Translations under genes and position numbers: made by a program | Origin: Larkinella punicea | GTDB lineage: Bacteria; Bacteroidota; Bacteroidia; Cytophagales; Spirosomataceae | Direction: 5' to 3' | Assembly: GCF_003334855.1 (NCBI RefSeq) | Contig: NZ_QOWE01000015.1 | Coordinates: 151,159 to 215,158 of the forward strand | Length of the DNA: 64,000 bases | Part shown: positions 53,181 through 63,239 of the stretch, one piece after another | Numbering within the stretch: the stretch's first letter is position 1 | How the letters are laid out: every line of letters starts with the position of its first letter | Notes under the pieces: generated by a model | Databases searched by the model: none | Told to the model about the DNA's origin: nothing | The model's input: only the letters and a program-made list of their open reading frames with translations

Positions 53181-55043
53181 ATGTTCAATAAGTATGATGT
53201 TATTGTAGTAGGAGCGGGTCATGCCGGTTGTGAAGCTGCCACAGCAGCCGCAACGATGGGCTCATCCGTTTTACTGATTACAATGAACATGCAAACGATT
53301 GCTCAAATGTCATGCAATCCGGCAATGGGTGGTGTGGCAAAAGGGCAAATCGTTCGGGAAATCGATGCATTAGGGGGTCAATCGGGAATCATCAGCGATA
53401 AATCGATGATTCAATTCCGAATGCTCAATCGCTCCAAAGGTCCCGCGATGTGGAGTCCACGTTGTCAAAGTGACCGAATGGTTTTCGCTGCTGAGTGGCG
53501 TAAAACCATGGAAGAAACACCCAATCTTGATTTCTGGCAGGATATGGTGACCGAAATCATCGTGAAAGACAAACGAGTCACCGGGGTGAAAACCAGCATG
53601 GGAATGGAAATCATGGCTGATTCCGTTGTACTTACAAACGGAACATTCCTGAATGGAAAAATATACATTGGTGAAAAAACATTCGGGGGCGGGCGGACCG
53701 CCGAGCGATCAGCCACTGGTTTAACGGAACAACTCGTACAACTCGGATTTGAAGCAGGCCGGATGAAAACCGGAACACCACCACGGGTCGATGGTCGCAG
53801 TTTAAATTATAATTTGATGGAAGAACAGCCCGGCGATGAAAATCCGGGCAAGTTTTCTTACCTCAATACAGCCGCTTTAACCAAACAACGGCACTGCTGG
53901 ATCACCTATACAAACCCGGAAGTACATGAAATTTTGAAGACCGGTTTTGAGCGTTCACCGATGTTTACAGGCCGGATTAAGGGTTTAGGCCCCCGGTATT
54001 GCCCCTCCGTGGAAGATAAAATCAACCGGTTTGCCGACAAAGATCGCCACCAGATTTTCGTAGAACCGGAAGGATGGGACACCGTTGAGGTGTACGTCAA
54101 TGGTTTTTCGACTTCCTTACCGGAAGATGTGCAGATAAAAGCGTTGCGAAAAATACCGGGTTTTGAAAATGCCAAGATGTTTCGCCCCGGCTACGCGGTC
54201 GAATATGACTACTTTCCACCGACCCAATTGAAGCAGACGCTGGAAACCCAGTTGGTCGACGGGCTGTTTTTTGCCGGTCAAATCAATGGAACAACCGGTT
54301 ATGAAGAAGCCGCCTGTCAAGGTTTGATGGCCGGCATCAATGCTCACAATACCGCAAAAGAACTTGGCGAATTCACGCTGAAACGCTCCGAAGCCTACAT
54401 TGGCGTGCTGATCGATGACCTGATTACGAAGGGAACGGAGGAACCATATCGCATGTTTACATCCCGCGCTGAATACCGAACCATTCTCCGGCAGGACAAT
54501 GCCGACCTGCGTCTGACGGAAAAAGGATATAAAATTGGCCTCGCTTCGCAGGAACGGTTCGACCTCATGCAAACCAAACAGGCCAATGTAACGGCCATTC
54601 TGGATGAAATGAGACAGATGCGGGTGCAACCGGAAACCATCAACACCCTGCTGGATTCGCTGGGAAGTGCGCAGATTCGTGAAAAAACATCGCCTTACGC
54701 TCTATTGAGACGACCGGAAATTAACCGCAAAGAACTAACCATGCTGGGCGACAACGTTGCCGATTACCTCAACGCGTTCAATGAAGAAACCGTAGAAGAA
54801 GCCGTGATTCTGGTGAAATACGAAAGCTATATTGAAAAGGAGCGGATGTTGGTGGAACGCACGGAGAAGCTGGAAAGCCTGATTATCCGTCCGGATTTTG
54901 ACTTCGACCGGCTTTCCGCTTTGTCGTTCGAAGGCCGGGAAAAGCTGAAGCGGATCCGTCCCCAAACCATTGGCCAGGCATCGCGCATCAGCGGTGTCAG
55001 TGCTTCCGATATTTCCATTTTAATGATTTATTTAGGCCGGTAA
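53181..55043 (+). CDS. mnmG: tRNA uridine-34 carboxymethylaminomethyl modification enzyme
   Basis: FAD-dependent partner of MnmE in making cmnm5U34 in tRNA. 620 residues, a full-length GidA. FAD-binding [16 protein letters not shown] (about 8-24), the [17 protein letters not shown] block, TGTFLNG-like [12 protein letters not shown], and [17 protein letters not shown] with [15 protein letters not shown] are classic GidA signatures. The C-terminal helical tRNA/MnmE-binding domain ends [19 protein letters not shown]. The gene is followed by a methyltransferase with a 2-bp gap. mnmG lies next to oriC in many bacteria, which fits the origin candidate 2.6 kb downstream. Confidence 0.97.
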   Translation: MFNKYDVIVVGAGHAGCEAATAAATMGSSVLLITMNMQTIAQMSCNPAMGGVAKGQIVREIDALGGQSGIISDKSMIQFRMLNRSKGPAMWSPRCQSDRMVFAAEWRKTMEETPNLDFWQDMVTEIIVKDKRVTGVKTSMGMEIMADSVVLTNGTFLNGKIYIGEKTFGGGRTAERSATGLTEQLVQLGFEAGRMKTGTPPRVDGRSLNYNLMEEQPGDENPGKFSYLNTAALTKQRHCWITYTNPEVHEILKTGFERSPMFTGRIKGLGPRYCPSVEDKINRFADKDRHQIFVEPEGWDTVEVYVNGFSTSLPEDVQIKALRKIPGFENAKMFRPGYAVEYDYFPPTQLKQTLETQLVDGLFFAGQINGTTGYEEAACQGLMAGINAHNTAKELGEFTLKRSEAYIGVLIDDLITKGTEEPYRMFTSRAEYRTILRQDNADLRLTEKGYKIGLASQERFDLMQTKQANVTAILDEMRQMRVQPETINTLLDSLGSAQIREKTSPYALLRRPEINRKELTMLGDNVADYLNAFNEETVEEAVILVKYESYIEKERMLVERTEKLESLIIRPDFDFDRLSALSFEGREKLKRIRPQTIGQASRISGVSASDISILMIYLGR

Positions 55044-55045
55044 AC

Positions 55046-55936
55046 ATGACGGTTGAGCACCTTATAGAATGCCCGGTTTGCGGAAATCAGTCCTTTTCCA
55101 ACTGGATGACTTGTACCGATTTTCTGGTCTCGAAGAACGAATTTACCATTCAGCGTTGTGAACAATGCGGTTTCAAGGCGACGAATCCACGGCCGGTAGA
55201 GGCAGAAATTGGGCAGTATTACCAATCGGAAGAATACATTTCGCACAGTGATACGCGAAAAGGAATCATCAGTCAACTCTATCATACCGTTCGAACGATA
55301 ACCGTTCAGCAAAAGGTAAAACTGATTACGGGACTGTCTCCACGAAAAGGTCAGTTGCTGGACATCGGCTGCGGCTCCGGCTATTTTCTCGCAGCCAGTC
55401 AGGAAGCGGGCTGGAAAATCAGGGGCACCGAACCGGATGTCAATACGCGACGGCAAGCCGCGGAACGGACTAAAACGGAGCTTGGAAAATCCATTTTTGA
55501 GCTTGAAGTCACAGAGCCGTTTGATGTAATTACGATGTGGCACGTGTTGGAACACGTTCATGAATTGCAGGAAACCCTGGAATGGATACGCAGCCACAGT
55601 CGTCCGAAAGGGCATCTGGTAATTGCCGTTCCAAACTATCATTCGTGGGATGCCCGGCATTACAAACAGTTCTGGGCGGCTTATGATGTACCCCGGCACC
55701 TCTATCACTTTTCGCCCGATACCATGAAAACGTTGTTGAAACGATACGGTTTTGAACTGAAAGAACAGCGGCCGATGATGTTTGATGCGTTCTATGTGAA
55801 CATGCTCAGTACGAAAAACCGGGACGGAAAGCCGGCTTATCTTGAAAGTTTTTGGAATGGAATTCGTTCTAATTGGTCAGCCTATCAGGATGGAGGAAAT
55901 TATTCAAGCTTGATTTACGTCGCTCAGGCCCAATAA
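55046..55936 (+). CDS. SAM-dependent methyltransferase with N-terminal zinc ribbon
   Basis: 296 residues. N-terminal Cys pairs CPVCGN and CEQCGF (about 7 and 38) look like a zinc ribbon; the methyltransferase part begins about 85, with motif I LLDIGCGSGYFLAASQEAG and EPDVNTR, motif II-like DVITMWHVLEHVHELQ and the AVPNYHSWDARHYKQFW segment. The substrate is unknown; similar proteins act on lipids, quinones or O-antigen sugars. It runs on from mnmG with 2 bp between, so it is co-transcribed, but a link in function is not implied. Confidence 0.9.
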   Translation: MTVEHLIECPVCGNQSFSNWMTCTDFLVSKNEFTIQRCEQCGFKATNPRPVEAEIGQYYQSEEYISHSDTRKGIISQLYHTVRTITVQQKVKLITGLSPRKGQLLDIGCGSGYFLAASQEAGWKIRGTEPDVNTRRQAAERTKTELGKSIFELEVTEPFDVITMWHVLEHVHELQETLEWIRSHSRPKGHLVIAVPNYHSWDARHYKQFWAAYDVPRHLYHFSPDTMKTLLKRYGFELKEQRPMMFDAFYVNMLSTKNRDGKPAYLESFWNGIRSNWSAYQDGGNYSSLIYVAQAQ

Positions 55937-55952
55937 TTAATCATTTTTCATG

Positions 55953-55982
55953 CCCTGATCAGGAAACTGTTCAGGGTTTTTT
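55953..55982 (+). terminator. Intrinsic terminator, GAAA loop
   Basis: CCCTGATCAG (55953-55962), a GAAA loop and CTGTTCAGGG (55967-55976), with one T-T mismatch, then six T. It closes the mnmG operon only 10 bp before the lipoprotein start codon. Confidence 0.9.
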
Positions 55983-55992
55983 ATTGCCAAAA

Positions 55993-57600
55993 ATGAAACA
56001 AGCACTCGCTCTATTCGCCATTATCGTCGTTTTTCTGAATTCATGCTCCCAATATGCCGCACCGATTGGGGGTAAAAAAGACACCCTTGCACCCGTGCTG
56101 GTGGTCAGCACACCCATCAACAAACAGAAGAATTTTAAAGGAAAAACCATCGAGGTTTTCTTTAACGAATACATTCGGGTGGAGAATGCCAACCAGAAAA
56201 TTCTGATCACACCGGAGCCGGAAGCACCTTTCAAAGTCAAAATCAAACCGACGAGTTTGCGGCTTTCGTTCGACAAACCGTTCAAGGATAGTACGACGTA
56301 CACCTTCAATTTTACGGATGCTGTGAAAGACGTGACCGAAAACAACCCGGCTCTGAGTCTCAAATTAGTCTTCAGCACGGGCAGCTCCATCGACTCGCTC
56401 AGGGTAGGAGGGAAGGTAATCGACATCCAGACCGGCCAGCCCACCTTGAATACATTGGTGGGACTCTACATACCGAATGATACGCTGACCCCCACCAAAA
56501 GCAAACCGTATTACTTCACGCGCACCGATACATCCGGGGTGTTTTTATTGGAAAACGTGAAAGACGGTCGCTATAAACTATTTGCGTTCGACGACAAAAA
56601 CCTGAATTTTATCCTGAATCCAAACACGGAAAAAGTAGCTTTTCTGAAAGGTGATCTTGACCTGAAGGCGAATAATGATACCTTGAATTTACAGTTATTT
56701 TCGTTTTACAACACCCCTCCGCGATCGGTCCGAACACAACAAATGGTCAACACCTACACGTATGTATTTGATCGGGGAATTGAAAAGTATTCCATCCGTT
56801 TTAACAATGCCGAGGACAGCATTCCATCGTATTTCAGAACACCGACGGAGCTGACCTTCTTCAATGCGAAGGCAACATCGGATACGATTCGGGTGAAGAT
56901 TTCAGTAACGGACTCGCTAAAAAACACGACGGAGCTTACCCAGAAATTCAAGTTTCGAACCTCCACACGCCGGGAAACACCGGAGCCGGTAACGATCACG
57001 GCCAAGCCGGCCGACAACGGAGATAGTGATCGAAACCTGGAAGTCGTACTTGAGTTTTCGAAACCGATGAAACAGATCACCCCGGATTCGTTGGTGCTCT
57101 TTAGTGATAGTACAAACCGCATTCCGCTGACCCAGCAGGACTACCGATGGGAGAATAATCAAACCCGTTTTGTGCTGACCAAATCGACCACCGCCCGGAA
57201 CAACCTTATCCTCCGATTGGGACGGGGAGCATTTATCAGTGCCCTCAATGACTCGACGGCACGAACGGAATTGAACTATACCATCCGTGATCCCGAGAAA
57301 TATGGCGTCCTGACGGGGCGGGTAAATACCTCAGCAAAGCAGTTTATTGTGGAATTACTGGATGAGAATTTCAAGCTGGTTGAGAAGCAGCTAAACAACC
57401 CCACTTATCGATTCGTTAACATAAAACCGGGTCGCTACCGGCTTCGGGTCATCATCGATGAAAACGGAAACGGCCGGTGGGACAGTGGGAATGTGACCGA
57501 AAACCGCCTGCCCGAACCCATCTTTTTCTTCACCAGGAACAAAGGACTTATCCCAATTAAGGCCAATTTTGATATTAACGAAGACATTGATGCCTTTTGA
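55993..57600 (+). CDS. Ig-like domain lipoprotein
   Basis: 535 residues from ATG 55993; a longer upstream frame overlaps the methyltransferase and terminator and is rejected. Signal peptide with lipobox FLNSC (Cys at about residue 18). N-terminal APIGGKKDTLAPVLVVSTPI followed by an SbsA-type Ig-like domain (about 25-130, IEVFFNEYIRVENANQKIL), a carboxypeptidase-like segment (about 150-230) and a second Ig-like domain (about 380-475). The C-terminal part ends in a D-x-N-G-N-x-x-W-D-x-G block (VIIDENGNGRWDSGN). Likely an outer-membrane lipoprotein of unknown role. Its stop is followed by the origin candidate. Confidence 0.85.
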   Translation: MKQALALFAIIVVFLNSCSQYAAPIGGKKDTLAPVLVVSTPINKQKNFKGKTIEVFFNEYIRVENANQKILITPEPEAPFKVKIKPTSLRLSFDKPFKDSTTYTFNFTDAVKDVTENNPALSLKLVFSTGSSIDSLRVGGKVIDIQTGQPTLNTLVGLYIPNDTLTPTKSKPYYFTRTDTSGVFLLENVKDGRYKLFAFDDKNLNFILNPNTEKVAFLKGDLDLKANNDTLNLQLFSFYNTPPRSVRTQQMVNTYTYVFDRGIEKYSIRFNNAEDSIPSYFRTPTELTFFNAKATSDTIRVKISVTDSLKNTTELTQKFKFRTSTRRETPEPVTITAKPADNGDSDRNLEVVLEFSKPMKQITPDSLVLFSDSTNRIPLTQQDYRWENNQTRFVLTKSTTARNNLILRLGRGAFISALNDSTARTELNYTIRDPEKYGVLTGRVNTSAKQFIVELLDENFKLVEKQLNNPTYRFVNIKPGRYRLRVIIDENGNGRWDSGNVTENRLPEPIFFFTRNKGLIPIKANFDINEDIDAF

Positions 57601-58052
57601 AAGGTCAATGTGAAATTAAAAAAACACAAGTTATCGGTGGAAAAGTACGTGGAAAAGTGGATAAAGGGTGTGGATAAAATGTGACGGGGTACAAAAATTG
57701 CTGTGGACAAACGGACTCAGGCTGTGGATAAGAAAAAAGTAAAGTGTGGATAGTGTATAACTCTGCTATTTTCCACAACTTATTCTTATCTTCATCAACA
57801 TGTGGAAATGTTTATACTGTATCTTGTGGAAATGTGTCTAAAAGGCCGGCTTATTCCAGAGTGCGAATGTTGATAAATAATTAACAGGCTTATAATCAAT
57901 AGATTACGTGTTGATAAGTACGTTAACAATGTGGATAAGTCGTTTTTGTTATCCACAGAATTTTGAAAGAAATGTGTATAAAGAAGTTGTCCACATATCC
58001 ACAGGCAACAATCCTTTAAATCCTTTTATTCTTTAATTAATAAAAAAAGAAA
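57601..58052. other. Candidate chromosomal replication origin (oriC)
   Basis: The 452-bp gene-free interval holds four perfect DnaA boxes (TGTGGATAA at 57669-57677, 57723-57731 and 57930-57938; TTATCCACA at 57949-57957) and six with one mismatch (57656-57664, 57702-57710, 57745-57753, 57769-57777, 57987-57995, 57995-58003). Two AT-rich blocks (about 57870-57905 and 58015-58052) could serve as the unwinding element. G over C on the plus strand changes sign across the interval in sampled lines. mnmG is 2.6 kb away and an rRNA operon leads off co-directionally 5 kb to the right. No dnaA or dnaN lies next to it, as in many Bacteroidota. Confidence 0.87.
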
Positions 58053-59861
58053 ATGAAGAAGATAGTAGGACTCCTGATGATGCTACTGTTGGTGGGCTCA
58101 TTGAATGGATTTGCTCAGGAAGGAGCGGACTTGGCAGATGAATATTTCAAAAAAGGCGAATTTGAAAAAGCGCACACGATCTACCAGAAATTGATGAAGC
58201 CTGGAGCCAGCAAGCAAATCATCAGCCGCTATGTGGAGAGTTCGGTCAAGTTGAACAAAATACCGGAAGCAGAAAAGGTGGTCAGAAAGCTGGTAAAGTC
58301 GGACGACAAAAATCCGTATGTGTTTCTACAGGCCGGCATTCTCGAAGAGAGCCGGAGCGATTCGGCTAAAGCAGATGTTTACTTTAACAAAGCTATTGTT
58401 GTTGCAGGAAATGCAATTAACGGGTTGCCGGAACTGGCTCAGGATTTTGCCGAGCAACAAAAACAGAACTGGGCCATCAAAGTACTGAAGAAGGGGCGTG
58501 AACAAAGTCGGGAACCGCTGGCCTATGCCGGCGAGCTGGCGCGCCTGTATGGTGCGGTTGGGCAAAAGGAGAACATGATCGACGAATTGCTGCACTGGGG
58601 ACTCATCCCGGGCAATCGCGACAATGTGCAGGCCATTTTGCAGGACAACCTAAAAGACGCCGATCAGAAAATGCTGGAGACGGTTCTGTACAAGAAAGTG
58701 CAGGAAAATCCGAACGAGATGTTTTATACCGAGATGCTCGTCTGGTACTTAACGCAGAAGAAGGAGTTTTATAAAGCATTCATTCAGGAACGCGCCCTCG
58801 ACAAACGCTTAAAATTGACCGGTGTGCGTGTTTATGATCTGGGAGCAGTCGCACTCCAGAATAAAGATTATAAGAACGCTGCGGCCATGTTTGAGTACGT
58901 AGCGAAGGAATATCCCCAGGGGCAACTCTATCCGTTTGCCCGGCGGCTGGTGATCAAGGCCCGGGAGGAGCAGGTGAAGAATACTTATCCGGTGGATAAC
59001 CTGGAAATCCGGAAGCTCATTGCCGATTATCAGAAGATGTTTCAGGAACTGGGCAAAAACAACCGGACGCTCGAAGCACTTCGGAGTACGGCCAGTCTGT
59101 ATGCGTTTTACCTCGATGAAAAAGACACGGCTTTAACGATTCTGAAACTGGCCACCGAAATCAGCAAAAACGAAAAAGGGTTTATCGACCGGTGCAAACT
59201 GGATATGGGCGATATTTACCTCCTGAAAGGCGAACCCTGGGAAGCCACGTTGCTGTATTCACAGGTTGAAAAATCGCAGAAAGAAGAGTTGCTGGGCTAC
59301 GAAGCCAAGCTGCGGAATGCCCGGTTGCACTACTACAAAGGCGAATTTGAGCTGTCGAAAGATGTGTTGGACATTCTGAAACAGGCCACCAGCCGGGAAA
59401 TTGCCAACGACGCCGGGGCGCTCAGTTTGCTCATTATGGACAATACCGGCATGGATTCAGATAGCAACGAAACCGCCATGAAGGAATTTGCTTCGATTGA
59501 GCTGATGTTGTTTCAGAACAAGGTCGATTCTGCCGCGCTGGAACTTAATCAGTTGTATACCAAATACAAAGATCATAGTCTGGCCGACAACATTTTGTGG
59601 CTGCGGGCCAATACGCTGATCAAACAGAATAAGATCGATGAAGCCCTGCAGGATCTGGAAAAAATCTCAGCCAACTACGGAGAAGATGTCCTGGGCGACG
59701 ATGCGCTCTTTCTGACGGCCAAAACGTACGAGGAAAACAAGCAGGATAAACCCAAAGCGATGGAACTCTACAACCAGCTTTTGCAGAAATATCCGGGCAG
59801 TATTTTCGGAGCCGACGCCCGAAAGCGATTTCGGTCCTTGCGGGGCGATACCATCAATTAA
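58053..59861 (+). CDS. Secreted tetratricopeptide-repeat protein
   Basis: 602 residues with a signal peptide ending GFAQ (about residue 22). The mature protein is made of helical TPR-like repeats: ADEYFKKGEFEKAHTIYQKL, FARRLVIKA region, MGDIYLLKGEPWEATLLYSQ and the last pair TKYKDHSLADNILW and AMELYNQLLQKYPGSIFGADARKRF. TPR proteins of this type serve as scaffolds in the periplasm or outer membrane; the partner is unknown. It starts right after the origin candidate and is read away from it. A strong terminator follows. Confidence 0.87.
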   Translation: MKKIVGLLMMLLLVGSLNGFAQEGADLADEYFKKGEFEKAHTIYQKLMKPGASKQIISRYVESSVKLNKIPEAEKVVRKLVKSDDKNPYVFLQAGILEESRSDSAKADVYFNKAIVVAGNAINGLPELAQDFAEQQKQNWAIKVLKKGREQSREPLAYAGELARLYGAVGQKENMIDELLHWGLIPGNRDNVQAILQDNLKDADQKMLETVLYKKVQENPNEMFYTEMLVWYLTQKKEFYKAFIQERALDKRLKLTGVRVYDLGAVALQNKDYKNAAAMFEYVAKEYPQGQLYPFARRLVIKAREEQVKNTYPVDNLEIRKLIADYQKMFQELGKNNRTLEALRSTASLYAFYLDEKDTALTILKLATEISKNEKGFIDRCKLDMGDIYLLKGEPWEATLLYSQVEKSQKEELLGYEAKLRNARLHYYKGEFELSKDVLDILKQATSREIANDAGALSLLIMDNTGMDSDSNETAMKEFASIELMLFQNKVDSAALELNQLYTKYKDHSLADNILWLRANTLIKQNKIDEALQDLEKISANYGEDVLGDDALFLTAKTYEENKQDKPKAMELYNQLLQKYPGSIFGADARKRFRSLRGDTIN

Positions 59862-59897
59862 TCAAAAAGACCCGCCGAGTAGCGGGTCTTTTTGATT
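59860..59897. terminator. Bidirectional terminator, TPR gene / thrC
   Basis: A perfect 16-bp stem (59860-59875 with 59882-59897) with a 6-base loop; the arms end in an A-run and a T-run, so it works for both converging genes. Confidence 0.93.
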
Positions 59898-59898
59898 T

Positions 59899-61203
59899 TC
59901 AGGCGGTTTGCAAAAGGAAATCTTTAAACTCCGCAAAATCAGCTTTCATTTTAAAACTGCTTTTTGGCCGGTTCATCAGTTCTTCCAAAGCCGCCGGAAT
60001 ATCCACAGGCGTGTGGATAACTGACTCGACCAGTTCTTTAAACTTGGCCGGATGAGCCGTAGCCAGTGTTATTCCACACACATCCGGGTTGGTTTGTTGA
60101 TAACGTTGTAAGCCGAGGTAGCCAACTGCGGTATGTGGACACATCACGTAGTTATATTGTTGATAAACAGCCGCCATAGCTTGTTTGGTCTGCTCATCAT
60201 CGAAGAAGTAACCGGATAGAACGTGTTTCAGCGTTTCAAAATTATCATCAAACAAGTGAACCAGTCGAACGAAATTACTCGGACTTCCCACGTCCATCGC
60301 GTTCGAAATCGTTTCGACAGACGGTTTTGGCTCGTATATACCGGTTTCCAAATACTTCGGAACCACATAATTCAGGTTCGTCGACGCAATGAACTGTTGA
60401 ACCGGCAGGCCCATTTTGTAAGCCAATGCCCCCGCACTGAGATTACCGAAATTGCCGCTGGGCGTAGAGAAAACCACCGGTTTTCCCAAATGCTTCACTT
60501 GTCCGTAGGCCCGGGCGTAGTAAAAGCTTTGCGGAATCAGGCGGAAGATATTGATGGAATTGGCCGACGCCAGGCTAAACTGCTGATTCAATTCAGAATC
60601 GGTAAAGGCGGTTTTCACCAGCGCCTGACAATCGTCAAACGAACCGTCGACTTCAATGGCGGTAATGTTTTGCCCCAGGGTCGTCAACTGCTTTTCCTGC
60701 AATTCACTGACCCGACCGGTGGGGTACAGAATCGTCACCTTAATACCGGGCACGCCCAGAAAGCCCATGGCCACCGCGCCACCCGTATCACCGGACGTCG
60801 CGACCAGGATATGCACTTCCCGGTTCGATTTCTCCAGATAATACCCCATCATGGCCGCCATATAGCGGGCGCCCACGTCTTTAAAAGCCAGTGAAGGCCC
60901 GTGGAACAACTCCAGAACGTGCGTTTTTCCGTCTTCGAGCGCCACCACGGGCGTATCGAACGGAAAAGCGTGGTGAACCAGTTCTTCCAACTTAGGAGCT
61001 GGAATAGAGTCATTAAAAAGGGCCGAGCTGATTTGAAAGCCAATATCGGCCAGTGAGCCGCCGGAAATGGAATTGAAAAAATCCGCGCCCATCGCTGGGA
61101 TCGTTTCCGGCATATAAAGGCCCCGGTCTGCTGGCAAACTTCGGAGCAACGCTTCTTCCATCGAAACCCGGACAGAAGGATTATTCGTACTGTAAAACTT
61201 CAT
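59899..61203 (-). CDS. thrC: Threonine synthase
   Basis: PLP enzyme that makes threonine from O-phosphohomoserine. 434 residues, the bacterial fold-type II long form. N-terminal MKFYSTNNPSVRVSMEEALL and LPADRGLYMPE are typical; the PLP lysine lies in GPSLAFKDVGARYMA (about 108-122); the phosphate-binding VATSGDTGGAVAMGF follows, and TPSGNFGNLSAGALA is the second substrate-loop motif. Threonine-pathway neighbours are absent here. It reads toward the origin candidate, and its promoter lies in the 157-bp gap to the pruA gene. Confidence 0.96.
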   Translation of the reverse strand: MKFYSTNNPSVRVSMEEALLRSLPADRGLYMPETIPAMGADFFNSISGGSLADIGFQISSALFNDSIPAPKLEELVHHAFPFDTPVVALEDGKTHVLELFHGPSLAFKDVGARYMAAMMGYYLEKSNREVHILVATSGDTGGAVAMGFLGVPGIKVTILYPTGRVSELQEKQLTTLGQNITAIEVDGSFDDCQALVKTAFTDSELNQQFSLASANSINIFRLIPQSFYYARAYGQVKHLGKPVVFSTPSGNFGNLSAGALAYKMGLPVQQFIASTNLNYVVPKYLETGIYEPKPSVETISNAMDVGSPSNFVRLVHLFDDNFETLKHVLSGYFFDDEQTKQAMAAVYQQYNYVMCPHTAVGYLGLQRYQQTNPDVCGITLATAHPAKFKELVESVIHTPVDIPAALEELMNRPKSSFKMKADFAEFKDFLLQTA

Positions 61204-61360
61204 GGTAAGGAGCTAAAAAATTGCCGCAAGTTACGAAAACCCAAACCGTTAAGCGAACAATTGAATCGACAAATGACAAAAACTGTGGTATAAACCACTG
61301 GGAACCTAAATCGGTTACATTCAATTATCTAGTTTAGCAGCTTCAAAAATCAACAAACGT

Positions 61361-62992
61361 ATGTCAGTAGGCTTTTTTCAGGTTCCGATTCCACAAAATG
61401 AGCCGGTTAAAGAGTATCGTCCCGGTTCCGACGAGCGCGCAAAGTTAAAAGCCGCCCTCGCCGAGGCTTCTTCGAAAACCGTTGATATCCCGATGTATAT
61501 CGGTGCAGAAGAGGTAAGAACCGAAATTCAGAAGGAATTGGTTGCTCCGCATAACCGCCAACAGATTCTGGCGCATTTTCATGAAGGAGATCAATCGCAT
61601 GTTGAACAAGCTATTACGGCGGCACTGAATGCGAAAGAGGAGTGGGCGAATCTGTCGTGGGAGCACCGCGCCAGCATTTTTCTGAAAGCCGCTGAACTGC
61701 TGGCTGGGCCGTATCGCTACAAAATGAATGCGGCAACCATGCTGGGACAGTCGAAAAACGCCTACCAGGCCGAAATTGATTCGGCTTGTGAACTGATTGA
61801 TTTTCTACGGTATAATGTGCATTACGCAACGGAAATCTACAACCAGCAGCCCAAATCTTCGCCCGGCGTCTGGAACCGTCTGGAATACCGTCCGCTGGAA
61901 GGCTTCGTTTTTGCCCTGACGCCATTCAACTTCACCGCCATTGCCGGCAATCTGCCCACCGCGCCCGCTTTGTTGGGGAATACCGTGGTTTGGAAACCGG
62001 CCTACCAGCAAATTTATTCAGCGCAAGTCATCATGGAAGTGCTGAAAGAAGCCGGTTTGCCCGATGGTGTCATCAATTTGATTTACGTGGATGGGCCACT
62101 GGCGGGTGAAGTGATTTTTAAACACCCGGATTTTGCGGGAATTCACTTTACAGGAAGCACCGGTGTTTTCCAGCAGATCTGGAAAACGATTGGCGAGAAC
62201 ATCCATTTGTATAAATCCTATCCAAGAATTGTTGGAGAAACCGGCGGAAAAGACTTCGTATTGGTTCACGAATCAGCCGATCCGAAAGCCGTGGCGACTG
62301 GCCTGGTTCGCGGGGCCTTTGAATACCAGGGGCAGAAATGCTCGGCGGCATCCCGGGCTTATATTCCGGCAACCCTTTGGGCAGAAATCCGAGACTACAT
62401 TGTCGCGGATTTGCAGGCTATTAAAATGGGGAGTGTCGAAGATTTCGGGAATTTCGTCAACGCCGTTATCGACGAAAAATCCTTCGATAAGATCAGCAAA
62501 TACATTTCTGATGCGAAGGCTGATCCGACCGTCGAAATCATTGCGGGGGGAAATGTGGATAAAACCGACGGTTTTTTTGTGGAACCAACGGTTTTGGTCG
62601 CGGCCAATCCGCTGTATGTAACGATGTGTGAGGAAATATTCGGCCCGGTTTTGACCATTTATCTCTATCATCCCGACAATTTTGAACAAACCATCGAACT
62701 GGTCGATCAAACGTCACCTTATGCCTTGACGGGGGCGGTTTTCGCCAAAGATCGGTATGCCGTTGAATTGGTCACGAAAAAACTGTCGAATGCGGCCGGT
62801 AATTTCTACATCAATGACAAACCAACGGGAGCCGTCGTGGGTCAGCAACCCTTTGGCGGAGCACGGGCTTCGGGGACAAACGACAAAGCCGGTTCCTTAT
62901 TAAACTTGCTGCGGTGGGTTTCGGCCCGAACCATCAAGGAGACTTTGGTGTCACCAACTGACTTCCGGTATCCTTTTTTGGAGAGTGAATAA
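61361..62992 (+). CDS. pruA: L-glutamate gamma-semialdehyde (P5C) dehydrogenase
   Basis: NAD-dependent aldehyde dehydrogenase of 543 residues, the monofunctional form that oxidises glutamate semialdehyde to glutamate in proline and arginine breakdown. Key motifs: ALTPFNFTAIAGNLPTAPAL (cofactor Asn), GIHFTGSTGVFQQIWK, VGETGGKDFVLVHE (general base Glu) and FEYQGQKCSAASRAYIP (catalytic Cys). The EEIFGPVLTIYLY and NFYINDKPTGAVVGQQPFGG blocks follow. No proline dehydrogenase domain is fused and none lies next to it. An rRNA operon starts 250 bp behind it. Confidence 0.95.
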   Translation: MSVGFFQVPIPQNEPVKEYRPGSDERAKLKAALAEASSKTVDIPMYIGAEEVRTEIQKELVAPHNRQQILAHFHEGDQSHVEQAITAALNAKEEWANLSWEHRASIFLKAAELLAGPYRYKMNAATMLGQSKNAYQAEIDSACELIDFLRYNVHYATEIYNQQPKSSPGVWNRLEYRPLEGFVFALTPFNFTAIAGNLPTAPALLGNTVVWKPAYQQIYSAQVIMEVLKEAGLPDGVINLIYVDGPLAGEVIFKHPDFAGIHFTGSTGVFQQIWKTIGENIHLYKSYPRIVGETGGKDFVLVHESADPKAVATGLVRGAFEYQGQKCSAASRAYIPATLWAEIRDYIVADLQAIKMGSVEDFGNFVNAVIDEKSFDKISKYISDAKADPTVEIIAGGNVDKTDGFFVEPTVLVAANPLYVTMCEEIFGPVLTIYLYHPDNFEQTIELVDQTSPYALTGAVFAKDRYAVELVTKKLSNAAGNFYINDKPTGAVVGQQPFGGARASGTNDKAGSLLNLLRWVSARTIKETLVSPTDFRYPFLESE

Positions 62993-63072
62993 CATTTAAA
63001 ATGATCAATAAGGAGATAGAATTGCATTCAAAAAAGAATGTTGAGGTAAATCAACTTTTTTCGAAAAAGGAC

Positions 63073-63103
63073 TTGCGCTAAGCAAAACAAACCTCTATCT
63101 TTG
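63073..63103 (+). promoter_or_regulatory. rRNA operon promoter
   Basis: TTG (63073-63075), a 20-base spacer and TATCTTTG (63096-63103) match the Bacteroidota -33/-7 promoter perfectly. The transcribed leader of about 130 bases contains the TTCTTTGACAACTT block that is common in front of 16S genes of this phylum. Confidence 0.9.
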
Positions 63104-63239
63104 CAGTCCCAAATAAGTGATACGGCTGGACGGAAGCGTTCAGCAACAGTTTTCCAAGCGAGGAAAACACGTTCTTTGACAACTTGACCAAGTAAGTAAG
63201 AAGTAAGGATTCTGCGTAAAGTATAAGTACAAATCATTT

